The position numbers were made by a program, and so were the translations under genes. Below are positions 7,576 through 14,553 of a stretch of DNA of 16,466 nucleotides, one piece after another. Location: NCBI GenBank assembly GCA_903868035.1, contig CAIPTQ010000089.1:1-16466 (forward strand). The letters are read 5' to 3'. Origin of the DNA: an uncultured Phycisphaerales bacterium. Lineage in GTDB: Bacteria > Planctomycetota > Phycisphaerae > WQYP01. Under the pieces are notes generated by a model. That model was not told the origin of the DNA. It worked only from the letters and a program-made list of their open reading frames with translations, and made no database searches. Position 1 is the stretch's first letter, and every line of letters starts with the position of its first letter.

Positions 7576-7686
7576 AATCAAAGAATCGTCGGTCTCAGAC
7601 CGTGGGCTTGGGCAGTTTGGCTGTAGACCCACATTCATAGGGGCTGAGTCGGCCACGTCGAGTTTCGGGATGAGGCCTGGGCGGAT

Positions 7687-8238
7687 TCAGCGGCCTGACC
7701 GCTCAGCCGGGACGATACTGTAGAACACGAAATGCTCCGTCGATACTTCGCGTACCGCCCGCCATTTAGCGTTGTCCCAACTGGCCGGTTTGCCGATGCT
7801 CTGGTCGTGGTAATAGACCAGCGGCCGGCCTGAGGGACCAAGCGCCGCGGGAATATTGGCGTTGACGCAGGCGAGGCACTCCTCCCAAATGGCACGTTCG
7901 GCCGGTGTCATCCGCCCGGGATGGAGCGTCTTTAGCCAATTGGCGTTGGCGCGGTCCCCCAGGCAGGAAAATGCGCCAGGCTGCTGGACGACGGCTTGCA
8001 AGGTCGCGGCATTGCCAAAGGCAGGATTACCCATCCGGTTCTTCATGACGCCGGCGACCAGCAGGCGCTCGTGCCGCGTGCAATTGGCCGTCTCGGAGAA
8101 CAACACGCGGGCGACGATGTTGGGCGCGAAGAACTCATCGAGGCAATACCATGCCACCAGCGCGAGGATGACCAGGGCTGCGAGCGCGACGAGAGTATTT
8201 CGGCGGCGGGGCGTTCGACGCCTGCGGGAACGAGTCAT
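7687..8238 (-). CDS. Membrane-anchored SleB-like cell wall hydrolase
   Basis: This 183-residue protein has an Arg-rich cytoplasmic start (residues 3-13), one membrane segment (about 15-31), and an extracytoplasmic domain resembling the SleB/Hydrolase_2 lytic transglycosylase fold. Supporting motifs are a conserved Glu in FSET (E49), VAGVMKNRM (61-69), QPGAFSC (86-92), YYHDQ (142-146) and the terminal EHFVFY (168-173). Such enzymes cleave peptidoglycan glycan strands. The usual EARGE motif is replaced by SETAN, so catalysis is likely but not certain. It starts 21 bases after panB on the same strand, with AGGAG ten bases upstream, and is probably co-transcribed with it. Confidence 0.75.
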   Translation of the reverse strand: MTRSRRRRTPRRRNTLVALAALVILALVAWYCLDEFFAPNIVARVLFSETANCTRHERLLVAGVMKNRMGNPAFGNAATLQAVVQQPGAFSCLGDRANANWLKTLHPGRMTPAERAIWEECLACVNANIPAALGPSGRPLVYYHDQSIGKPASWDNAKWRAVREVSTEHFVFYSIVPAERSGR

Positions 8239-8259
8239 GGCACCTTGCTCCTGGGACCA

Positions 8260-9129
8260 TCACGCAACGGTGTCAGGGCGGGCGTCTTTCATCCGATACT
8301 GATGCCGCTCCTCCGGATATTTCCGTTCGCGCACGGCCTGGACGTAACGCACGACCGCGTCGCGCATGGCGGCGGGCACATCTCCGAACCGCTCCACAAA
8401 CCGCGGCACCCGCGCGTTGAAGCCCAGCAGGTCGTGGATGACCATCACATGGCCGTCGGCGCTGGAGCCGGCCCCGCAGCCGAGCACCGGACAATCGACC
8501 TGCCGCACGATCCGGGCGGTCACTTCGTCGGGCACGGCCTCCAGGAGGAGCAGATGCGCCCCCGCCTGGGCCAGCGCCGCGGCGGTCTCGACGATGCGTT
8601 TGGCTTCCGCCGGGGTGCGTCCCTGGGCCACATAGCCGCCCTGCTGTGCCGCACGCTGGGGCAGGAGTCCGACATGCGCGCAGGTGGTGACGCCCGCGGC
8701 CGCCAGCGCCCGGACCATTTCCACATGGCGGTGGTCCATTTCAAATTTCACAGCATCGGCGCCGGCCTCCCGCACGAACCGGGCGGCATTGGCCACGGCG
8801 ACCGGAATATCGGGATACGTGGCGAAGGGCATGTCCGCCATGACGAAGGCCCCCGGCGCGCCGCGCCGCACGGCCCCGGTGAGCGTCACCATAAAATCCA
8901 GCGTGGCGACGACGGTGCTATCGGCCCCCAGCAGGGTGGTGGCGGCCGAATCGCCCACCAGCAGCACATCCACGCCCGCGGCCGCGAGGATGCGCGCCGT
9001 CGGGTAGTCATAGGCCGTCAGCATCACGATCGGCTCGCGTTGCTTCTTCATCTCCCGAAGCGTTTGCAGTGTGACCTGGCCCTGGGCGCTGGCACCTGGC
9101 GGCACAACCGTGGATGAAATAGTGGTCAT
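8260..9129 (-). CDS. panB: 3-methyl-2-oxobutanoate hydroxymethyltransferase (ketopantoate hydroxymethyltransferase)
   Basis: PanB makes ketopantoate from alpha-ketoisovalerate and methylenetetrahydrofolate, the first step toward pantothenate and coenzyme A. The 289-residue TIM barrel shows VGDS with metal ligand D60, a second ligand D99 in MADMPF, E130 in VKFE, the HVGLLPQ loop (152-158), GGYVAQGRT (164-172), the catalytic Glu in LEAVP (E197), and GCGAG plus HDLLGF (232-237). Several positions differ from the usual family pattern: VGDSAATTLLG where VGDSLGMVVLG is common, and FEMD where LEGG is common. It is therefore a divergent but intact member. No panC or panD is in the window. It has no obvious ribosome site and a -10-like hexamer seven bases before ATG. 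Confidence 0.93.
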   Translation of the reverse strand: MTTISSTVVPPGASAQGQVTLQTLREMKKQREPIVMLTAYDYPTARILAAAGVDVLLVGDSAATTLLGADSTVVATLDFMVTLTGAVRRGAPGAFVMADMPFATYPDIPVAVANAARFVREAGADAVKFEMDHRHVEMVRALAAAGVTTCAHVGLLPQRAAQQGGYVAQGRTPAEAKRIVETAAALAQAGAHLLLLEAVPDEVTARIVRQVDCPVLGCGAGSSADGHVMVIHDLLGFNARVPRFVERFGDVPAAMRDAVVRYVQAVRERKYPEERHQYRMKDARPDTVA

Positions 9130-9136
9130 AAGCAGT

Positions 9137-9142
9137 ATTGTA
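9137..9142 (-). promoter_or_regulatory. -10-like element directly before panB
   Basis: On the minus strand TACAAT ends seven bases before ATG 9129, placing the predicted transcript start on or beside the start codon. The -35 is poor. With no Shine-Dalgarno sequence visible, a leaderless panB mRNA is plausible. Confidence 0.4.
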
Positions 9143-9224
9143 GCGAATCCCCGCCCAAAGTAACGCGGGCGTAGAATGATAGGCCGATAACGAATCTACC
9201 AGGACGCCCCCCCCGCCCCCCGCG

Positions 9225-9626
9225 TCATAGCCCCCGGCCGCCCGATAGCGCCGGCGAACACACGCCACCCACGATGTTGATGTACGTTGGAGAACGTCCG
9301 GGCACGGATTCCATCGTGGAGCGCCCGACGCCGGCAAGATTCGGTTTCGCAAGCCCGGCTTTATTAAAGCCATCGTTAGAGGATTTGTTGACACCCCGGG
9401 TAACGCCTGCGGGAGTGACGCCGATCTGTGACAGGCTGGAGTGAGTTGGAACACTCAAACGCGCCATACCATCATCAGTTCCGCGTCCCACACCGGCCGT
9501 CACCGGAGCCCCGCGACTCACGCCGCCCACACCCGCCGAATAGGTCGGATCCAGCGCCCAACCGGGGCGCGTTCCGAGCCAAGCCACTGCCGCCAGTGCC
9601 GCAAGAATAGACAGTTTGCGAATCAT
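9225..9626 (-). CDS. Small secreted protein with AGVG repeats, unknown
   Basis: This 133-residue protein begins with a clear signal peptide: MIRK, a hydrophobic core (about 6-18) and a likely cleavage after GWA (residue 24). The mature part is rich in Gly, Ser, Thr and Val, with four related units: AGVGGVSRG (31-39), AGVGRG (44-49), AGVTRG (73-78) and AGVGRS (98-103). A single Cys lies at 123. The start has GAGGTG five bases upstream. Function is not recognised; low-complexity Gly-rich exported proteins can be surface or matrix components (inference). It is divergent from the sigma-factor gene. Confidence 0.7.
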   Translation of the reverse strand: MIRKLSILAALAAVAWLGTRPGWALDPTYSAGVGGVSRGAPVTAGVGRGTDDGMARLSVPTHSSLSQIGVTPAGVTRGVNKSSNDGFNKAGLAKPNLAGVGRSTMESVPGRSPTYINIVGGVCSPALSGGRGL

Positions 9627-9683
9627 CCATACACCTCACGATGGCGCCGTTGAAGAGCGCTGGTAGCTTAACAGTTCGTGCGG

Positions 9684-9694
9684 CCTTGACAAGG
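9684..9694. promoter_or_regulatory. Palindrome with overlapping divergent -35-like boxes
   Basis: CCTTGACAAGG is a perfect palindrome around one central base. It places TTGACA on the plus strand and TTGTCA on the minus strand, between the divergent sigma-factor and secreted-protein genes. Neither box has a good -10 at 16-18 bp. Confidence 0.3.
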
Positions 9695-9783
9695 GTACGA
9701 ATTGGAGCTTTTGGCAAGGCTCTCGTACGCATATGTGTATTATTGGGATTTGGCGTTTTCCTGTGCGTAGGGGTGGATTTTCA

Positions 9784-9792
9784 TGCTAGAAT
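9784..9792 (+). promoter_or_regulatory. Extended -10 promoter of the sigma-factor gene
   Basis: TGCTAGAAT is an extended -10 (TGn plus TAGAAT, five of six). It predicts a start near 9799, only about 12 bases before ATG 9811, and the leader would consist mainly of the ribosome site GAGGAAG (9799-9805). No good -35 is seen. Confidence 0.4.
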
Positions 9793-9810
9793 TTTACAGA
9801 GGAAGAACTT

Positions 9811-11565
9811 ATGCCTTCATGGCGTGATGACAAAATCCTCGAGCTGGCCAACCAGCTCACCTATTCGCCTGCCGACAAGCGCCGCGAGCAGTTGCATGCC
9901 GCCATGGCGCTGCTGCCCGATGTCGATCCCGCGCGGAGCTATCCCTGGGACTTCGTCCATTACCGCATCACGAGCTTTCAGCCGCGGACGCATATCGAAC
10001 ACGCGGTGGCGGGGAAGATTCTGCGGGCGGATTTGGCGTCGCTGATCGAGTTTCTATCTGACACGCTGTCGCTCAAGGTGGAGGATGCCGCGGAATGGGG
10101 CGGCGGGGCGGGCGACACGGTGCTGGAATTCGACGAGGTGACGCGGAAGTTCAGCGTATCGTCCAAGACGATCCAGCGGTGGCGCAAGCAGGGGCTGGTG
10201 GCGCTGCGGTATTTGCATCCGGACGGGCGGCGGCGGCTGGGATTTTTGGAATCGGCGGTGGCGCGGTTCGCGGCCCTCAACAAGGAGCGCGTGGAGCGAT
10301 CGGCGAGTTTCAAGCAGCTTTCGGATGAGGAACGCGGGCGGATCATCGAGTTGGCGCGGGGGCTGGAGGCGCAGGGGCATTATTGCATCAAGGATATTTC
10401 GCGGCTGATCGGGCAGCAGTTGGGCCGTTCGCCGGAGACGATCCGGTACACGATCCGCCGGTATGACCGCGAGCATCCGGAGGCGGCGGTTTTCCCGGAG
10501 AAGCCGGATGTGCCGGTACGGCACGCCGCGAGTACGGCGGTGAATTCGGCGGACAATGGGTTGTCGCTGGAGTCGATCACGGCGCGCTTCGCCGAGACGC
10601 CCGCCGACAGCCAGCGCGCGGCGACGCGGGAACGGGCGCAGCAGTTCCAGCGGATGGAAATCTCATACATGGCCAATCCGCTGTTTGAACACCCGGACGC
10701 GGACCACATCATTCTCGATGTGCTGCCGGCGGAGGCGATTGCGCGGGCGCAGGCGACCGTGACGGCGGGGACGAACGTGAAGACGGCGGATGTGTACATG
10801 GCGCGGATACCGCGGGACTTGCCGGCGTTTTTGGCGGACATTTTCCGCCAGCCGGTGATGCCCCATGAGATTGAAACCGACGCTTTCCGGCGGATGAACT
10901 ACCTGAAATGCAAGGCATTGCGTTTGCGGGCGGCGCTCGATCCGCAGACCGCCACCGAGGCGGCGCTGGAGCAGATTGAGACGCTGCTGGCCCAGGCGGC
11001 GGCGGTGAAGAACATGATCCTGCAGGGCAACCTGCGCGTGGCGGTGCATGTGGCGCGGAAGCACCAGCGGGCGGATCGGTCGCTGATGGAGCTGGTGTCG
11101 GATGCGACGATCTGGGTGATGCGGGCGATTGAGAAGTATGATTTTTCGCGGAACACGCGGTTCTCGACGTATGCCGGCTATGCGATCATGAAGAACTTCG
11201 CCCGCGACCGGGTGGAGCAGCTCACGCGGCGCGACCGTCACCTGCTCACCGGGCAGGAGGAGGTGCTGGATGCCGTGGGCGATCCGCAGGGCGAGCGGGT
11301 GGACGAACAGATCGACGCGGCCATACTGCAATCCGATGTGCGTTCGGTGATTGATGATCTGCCGGCCAAGGACCGAGAACTGATCGCGCGGCATTATGGT
11401 TTGGAGCAGGGCCAGGCGGCGCTGAGCCTGGCGGAGATCGGCGACCAGATGGGGATCACCAAGGCGCGGGTGCGGCAGCTCGAGGCGCGGGCGCTGCACC
11501 GGCTGCGGCAGCTCATGGAGGCGCGGCGGGAGAAGATTCGCAACGCCACGGCGCGGCCGAAATAG
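9811..11565 (+). CDS. Sigma-70 family sigma factor with N-terminal MerR-like helix-turn-helix
   Basis: This 584-residue protein has sigma domains only in its C-terminal third. Region 2 is at about 407-467 (NLRVAVHVARKHQR, then EKYDFSRNTRFSTYAGYAIMK) and region 4 at about 513-570, with the helix-turn-helix AEIGDQMGITKARVRQLEARAL. Between them are only about 45 residues, too few for region 3. The tryptophan pair usually found after FSTYA in region 2 is replaced by GYA, so -10 recognition may differ. The first 260 residues are unlike ordinary sigma factors: a MerR-type winged helix is likely at about 105-155 (VTRKFSVSSKTIQRWRKQGL, then GRRRLGFLESAV), followed by a second possible helix-turn-helix at about 170-220. 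ATG 9811 has GAGGAAG six bases upstream. It is not RpoD by length or layout, and its regulon is unknown. Confidence 0.85.
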   Translation: MPSWRDDKILELANQLTYSPADKRREQLHAAMALLPDVDPARSYPWDFVHYRITSFQPRTHIEHAVAGKILRADLASLIEFLSDTLSLKVEDAAEWGGGAGDTVLEFDEVTRKFSVSSKTIQRWRKQGLVALRYLHPDGRRRLGFLESAVARFAALNKERVERSASFKQLSDEERGRIIELARGLEAQGHYCIKDISRLIGQQLGRSPETIRYTIRRYDREHPEAAVFPEKPDVPVRHAASTAVNSADNGLSLESITARFAETPADSQRAATRERAQQFQRMEISYMANPLFEHPDADHIILDVLPAEAIARAQATVTAGTNVKTADVYMARIPRDLPAFLADIFRQPVMPHEIETDAFRRMNYLKCKALRLRAALDPQTATEAALEQIETLLAQAAAVKNMILQGNLRVAVHVARKHQRADRSLMELVSDATIWVMRAIEKYDFSRNTRFSTYAGYAIMKNFARDRVEQLTRRDRHLLTGQEEVLDAVGDPQGERVDEQIDAAILQSDVRSVIDDLPAKDRELIARHYGLEQGQAALSLAEIGDQMGITKARVRQLEARALHRLRQLMEARREKIRNATARPK

Positions 11566-11571
11566 GCCGCG
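11552..11571 (+). other. GC-rich stem-loop spanning the sigma-factor stop codon
   Basis: CGCGGCC (11552-11558) pairs perfectly with GGCCGCG (11565-11571) around the 6-base loop GAAATA; the TAG stop lies across the loop and stem. No T tract follows, so it is not a standard intrinsic terminator. It may protect the mRNA end or halt transcription with a factor. Confidence 0.35.
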
Positions 11572-11628
11572 AAGCCCCCACCCGATGCGAAGACTCAAGT
11601 AAAATTTGCATTTGGTGACGGGAAGCAC

Positions 11629-11659
11629 TTGCGTGGCGCCGGCGGGTGGGGTGTAACAT
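11629..11659 (+). promoter_or_regulatory. Putative promoter immediately before mgtE
   Basis: TAACAT (11654-11659) ends six bases before ATG 11666, so transcription would start at or next to the A of ATG. TTGCGT (11629-11634) is a possible -35 but the 19-bp spacer is long. No ribosome binding sequence is present, which fits a leaderless transcript. Confidence 0.35.
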
Positions 11660-11665
11660 AGCGGC

Positions 11666-12688
11666 ATGGTAAATGTGCCTTCGCTCGATCGACCGGTCAC
11701 CGACTTCCTCTCCCCGGCGGCATTCACGCTGCGGGATCATCTGACCATTGACCAGGCCCTCCATACACTCCGCCAGGGAGCGCCCACCAGTGTAACTGCC
11801 GCAGCGTCCCCCGAGGGTGGCGGGGGGACGCAATCCCAAGTCATTTACTTCTACATTCTCAACGACCAAAACCAGCTCGTCGGCATCCTCCCGGCGCGCC
11901 ACCTCCTCCTTTCCCCCGGCAGCGCCCGCATCGCCGACCTCATGTCCCGCACCGTCATCGCCCTGGCGGATCGCGAAACGCTCTTCGACGCCCTCGAACT
12001 TTTTGCCCTCCACCGCCTGCTGGCCGTCCCCGTCGTGGACCGCGAGCAGCACTTCCTGGGCATCGTGGAACTCTCGCTCTATACCGATGAAGTCTTCGAC
12101 ATGGCCCACAACCGCCAGCTCAATGAAGTCTTCCAGCTCATGGGCCTGCGCCTCGCACAACACAAGCAGGGCGGCACCCTCTCCGGCTTCAAGCTGCGCA
12201 TGCCCTGGCTGCTGGCCAACATTTCCGGCGGCCTGCTCTGCGCGGCCTTGGGCGCGCTGTTTCAGGCGGCCCTCGCCCGCACCGTCCTCGTCGCGCTCTT
12301 CATCCCGCTGATCCTCACCCTCGCCGAGTCCATCGCGATCCAGTCCATGACCCTGGCCATCGAACATGCCGTGATGCGCCAGAAGTTCCCCGGGCAGGTG
12401 CGCAAGGAGGTGCTGACGGCCTTGCTGCTGGGGCTGTGTACGGGGGTGATCGTCGGCCTCGTGTCGCTGTGCTGGCCGGGGCCGCGGATGGCGACGCTGA
12501 CCATTGGCGGCTCGGTGGCGGTCGCGATGTTCCTGGCGGCGATGCTGGGGCGGGGCGTGCCGAAGGTGATTCACCTGCTGAAGCTCAACCCACGGATCGC
12601 GTCGGGGCCGATTACGCTGGCCATCGTGGATGTGGTGACCATCACGCTGTACCTGTCGGCGGCAACATTGTTGCTGGGCGGGAAGTGA
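11666..12688 (+). CDS. MgtE-type divalent cation transporter with CBS domains
   Basis: This 340-residue membrane protein has two CBS motifs (about 12-80 and 90-150) and a five-helix transport domain (about 181-200, 204-225, 250-272, 276-295, 313-337). The arrangement and the late NPRIASGP motif (308-315) followed by D322 match the MgtE magnesium channel family (PF01769). It is shorter than typical MgtE (about 450) because the N-terminal superhelical Mg-sensing domain is absent. The usual GNAGSQ motif of the second helix reads AESIAIQS here. Ion choice, Mg2+ or another divalent, is therefore inferred. Codon use changes midway, from C-ending to G-ending third positions, near 12400. No Shine-Dalgarno sequence precedes ATG 11666. 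Confidence 0.85.
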   Translation: MVNVPSLDRPVTDFLSPAAFTLRDHLTIDQALHTLRQGAPTSVTAAASPEGGGGTQSQVIYFYILNDQNQLVGILPARHLLLSPGSARIADLMSRTVIALADRETLFDALELFALHRLLAVPVVDREQHFLGIVELSLYTDEVFDMAHNRQLNEVFQLMGLRLAQHKQGGTLSGFKLRMPWLLANISGGLLCAALGALFQAALARTVLVALFIPLILTLAESIAIQSMTLAIEHAVMRQKFPGQVRKEVLTALLLGLCTGVIVGLVSLCWPGPRMATLTIGGSVAVAMFLAAMLGRGVPKVIHLLKLNPRIASGPITLAIVDVVTITLYLSAATLLLGGK

Positions 12689-12713
12689 CGGCGACGTTCA
12701 CCGGCTTTACACT
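12685..12713 (+). promoter_or_regulatory. Putative yraN promoter overlapping the mgtE stop
   Basis: GTGACG (12685-12690) and TACACT (12708-12713) are 17 bp apart, each matching four of six bases. The -10 ends six bases before ATG 12720, so the mRNA would be leaderless or nearly so. No Shine-Dalgarno sequence is visible. Confidence 0.4.
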
Positions 12714-12719
12714 GCCCGC

Positions 12720-13151
12720 ATGTCGGCCATTGAAAAAGCTTCTGAGTGGTTGGGGCGTCTGACTGCCAAATTGCGCCAGCCGCCGCCACCGCTGGGTGCG
12801 CGTGGTGAAACCTACGCGGCCAAATACCTCAAGCAACAGGGCTACAAGCTGATTGTCCGAAATCGGCGGGATAAGAAGGGGGAGATAGACCTGATCGTCA
12901 TGGACAAGGAGTTTCTGGTTTTTGTGGAGGTGCGGACGCGATCTTCGGAGGATTTCATGACGCCGGAGGCTTCGATTCGGGCGGAGAAGCGGGAGACGGT
13001 GCGAAAGACGGTGCGACGGCTGATCCGCAAACACAAGACGGCGGGCTTACGGCCGCGGATTGATGTGGTGGCGATCATTTGGCCGCAGGGGGCCAAGGAG
13101 CCGAGCGAGGTGCGGCATCACAAGGGGGTGATAGCGATTGGGGGGCGGTGA
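12720..13151 (+). CDS. yraN: YraN / UPF0102 endonuclease-like protein
   Basis: This 143-residue protein of the YraN family (restriction endonuclease-like fold) shows the family layout: GARGE (26-30), AAKYLKQQGY (33-42), RNRR (47-50), KGEIDLIV (53-60) and VFVEVRTRS (67-75). E55, D57 and E70 would form the metal-binding nuclease centre. The terminal VVAII strand (116-120) is also typical. The biological substrate of the family is not settled; relatives are linked to DNA processing. The N-terminal 20 residues are an extra charged helix. It starts 31 bases after mgtE, possibly from its own promoter. Confidence 0.9.
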   Translation: MSAIEKASEWLGRLTAKLRQPPPPLGARGETYAAKYLKQQGYKLIVRNRRDKKGEIDLIVMDKEFLVFVEVRTRSSEDFMTPEASIRAEKRETVRKTVRRLIRKHKTAGLRPRIDVVAIIWPQGAKEPSEVRHHKGVIAIGGR

Positions 13152-13162
13152 GGGGGATGTTG

Positions 13163-13197
13163 AGTGTTGATTTTCGATTTTCGATTTTTAATTCGAG
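13163..13197. repeat. T-rich TTTTCGA simple repeat
   Basis: Three near-tandem TTTTCGA-like units (13171-13177, 13178-13184 and a longer variant to 13196) form an AT-rich patch in a GC-rich spacer between yraN and the kinase gene. It is not coding. It may also serve as a promoter-proximal AT element. Confidence 0.5.
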
Positions 13198-13315
13198 ACG
13201 CGGCGGATTATATGGTGCCAGGATTTTTCGCGGCGCGGTTGCGTACTTGCGGGTGGTCATGGCAGAATGCCGGATCGTTTCCCAGGCAATGACGAATTTG
13301 CGAAAGGATGGATTT

Positions 13316-14395
13316 GTGAAGATTGAACTCAAGCAGAATTGCAAGTATGCGTTGGTGGTGCCCACGAGCATGGGGGTGCGGATTACGCCGCCGGGCGGAC
13401 AGCCGGTGCATGCCGCGGGGACGTATATGATGCAGGCGACCAGCGCCGAAACGAACGTGGCTAGCGTGGCGTCGTTTTTGGGGCTGCCGGTGAAGGTGCT
13501 GACGACGTTTGTGAAGGGGAGCCCGATTGCGCAGATGATCAAGGACAACCTGCGGAGCCGGCACATGGATTTTGAGGGGGCGGAAGTGGCTCAGGGCGGG
13601 CCGTGGGGGTATCGGCATCAGTTTAACATTGCGGACAGCGGGTATGGCTCGCGGGGGCCGCGGGTGTGGAATGATCGGGCGGGCGAGGTGGGGCGGACGC
13701 TGAATGTGAAGAATTTTGATTTGGAGCGGATTTTTGGGGAAGAAGGCGTGCAGATCGTGCATATGTCGGGGTTGATTGGGGCGCTGTCGCCGGAGACGGG
13801 GCAGTTTTGCCTGGAGTTGGCGCGGTCGGCCAAGAAGCATGGGACGAAGATTGCGTTTGATTTGAATTATCGCGCGACGTTCTGGAAGGGGCGCGAGAAG
13901 GAACTGTCGGCGATTTTTGCGGAGATCGCGGGGGTGGCGGATGTGCTGGTGGGGAATGAGGAGGATTTTCAGTTGTGCCTGGGGGTGAAGGGGCCGGAGG
14001 CGGGGGGCAAGGGGCTGAAGTCGGAGATTGAGGGGTTCAAGGAGATGATCCAGCGGGTGAAGGCGGCGTATCCGCATGCTTCGACGTATGCCACGACGCT
14101 GCGGGAGGTCGTGGATACGAATCATCATTTGTGGGGGGCGGTCATGGCGGCGGGGGATGAATGGCATGTGGTGGAGCCGCGGGATATTACGGTGTTGGAT
14201 CGCATTGGCGGCGGGGATGGGTTTGTGGGGGGGATGTTGTACGCGATCCTGAAGGGATGGGAGCCGGTGAAGTGGATACAGTTTGGATGGGCCAGCGGGG
14301 CGCTGGCGACGACGCTGGTGACGGATTATGCGCAGCCGGCGGATGAGGAGCAGGTGTGGAGCATTTGGAAGGGCAATGCGCGGGTGCAGCGCTAG
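13316..14395 (+). CDS. PfkB-family sugar kinase, 2-keto-3-deoxygluconate kinase type
   Basis: This 359-residue ribokinase-fold enzyme phosphorylates a sugar or sugar acid using ATP. Signature 2 is DRIGGGDGFVGG (295-306), with catalytic base D301; the usual GAGD is GGGD. FDLNYRATFW (181-190) resembles the DxNxR...W motif of KDG kinases, and VGNEEDF (212-218) is the conserved ATP-domain strand. ETNVAS (45-50) is the sugar-side motif. The start at GTG 13316 is preferred because AAAGGA lies seven bases upstream and homology begins here; ATG 13289 and ATG 13259 are in frame but poorer. It is followed 158 bases later by the LarA homologue. Third positions are almost all G or T. The exact substrate is inferred. 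Confidence 0.85.
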   Translation: MKIELKQNCKYALVVPTSMGVRITPPGGQPVHAAGTYMMQATSAETNVASVASFLGLPVKVLTTFVKGSPIAQMIKDNLRSRHMDFEGAEVAQGGPWGYRHQFNIADSGYGSRGPRVWNDRAGEVGRTLNVKNFDLERIFGEEGVQIVHMSGLIGALSPETGQFCLELARSAKKHGTKIAFDLNYRATFWKGREKELSAIFAEIAGVADVLVGNEEDFQLCLGVKGPEAGGKGLKSEIEGFKEMIQRVKAAYPHASTYATTLREVVDTNHHLWGAVMAAGDEWHVVEPRDITVLDRIGGGDGFVGGMLYAILKGWEPVKWIQFGWASGALATTLVTDYAQPADEEQVWSIWKGNARVQR

Positions 14396-14410
14396 AATGA
14401 TGCGACGGAG

Positions 14411-14478
14411 TTAACCACGAAGACGCGAAGACACGAAGATGCACGAAGAATATTCACCACGGAGACACAGAGACACGG
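14411..14478. repeat. CACGAAGA / CACGGAGACACAGAGA spacer repeat
   Basis: Near-tandem units read ACCACGAAGACGCGAAG, ACACGAAG, GCACGAAG, then ACCACGGAGACACAGAGACACGG after a short break. The composition is purine-rich on the plus strand. It is noncoding and placed between the kinase and LarA genes, as in dispersed spacer repeats of many environmental genomes (recalled, not checked). Confidence 0.65.
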
Positions 14479-14479
14479 T

Positions 14480-14520
14480 GGAATTTCAGATTTCAAATTT
14501 GAGATTTCAGAGATTTCAGA
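14480..14520. repeat. ATTTCAGA simple repeat
   Basis: Units ATTTCAGA, TTTCAAATTTGAG, ATTTCAGAG and ATTTCAGAG follow directly after the CACGGAG repeat. CAAATTTG within it is a perfect 8-bp palindrome. It is noncoding and AT-rich, and ends about 33 bases before the larA start. Confidence 0.55.
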
Positions 14521-14553
14521 GTCGGATAAGAAAAGAAGAAATTGGAAGTTGAT

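Noticed and set aside
7590..7602. CGGTCTCAGACCG palindrome as a tRNA terminator
   Set aside because: The loop would be a single base and no T tract follows.
7494..7686. Integration site (att) downstream of tRNA-Leu
   Set aside because: No integrase, and I saw no direct repeat of the tRNA 3' end in the window.
10663..12574. Long minus-strand open frames opposite the sigma factor and mgtE
   Set aside because: Arg/His/Pro-rich translations typical of antisense frames; the plus-strand genes have recognised domains.
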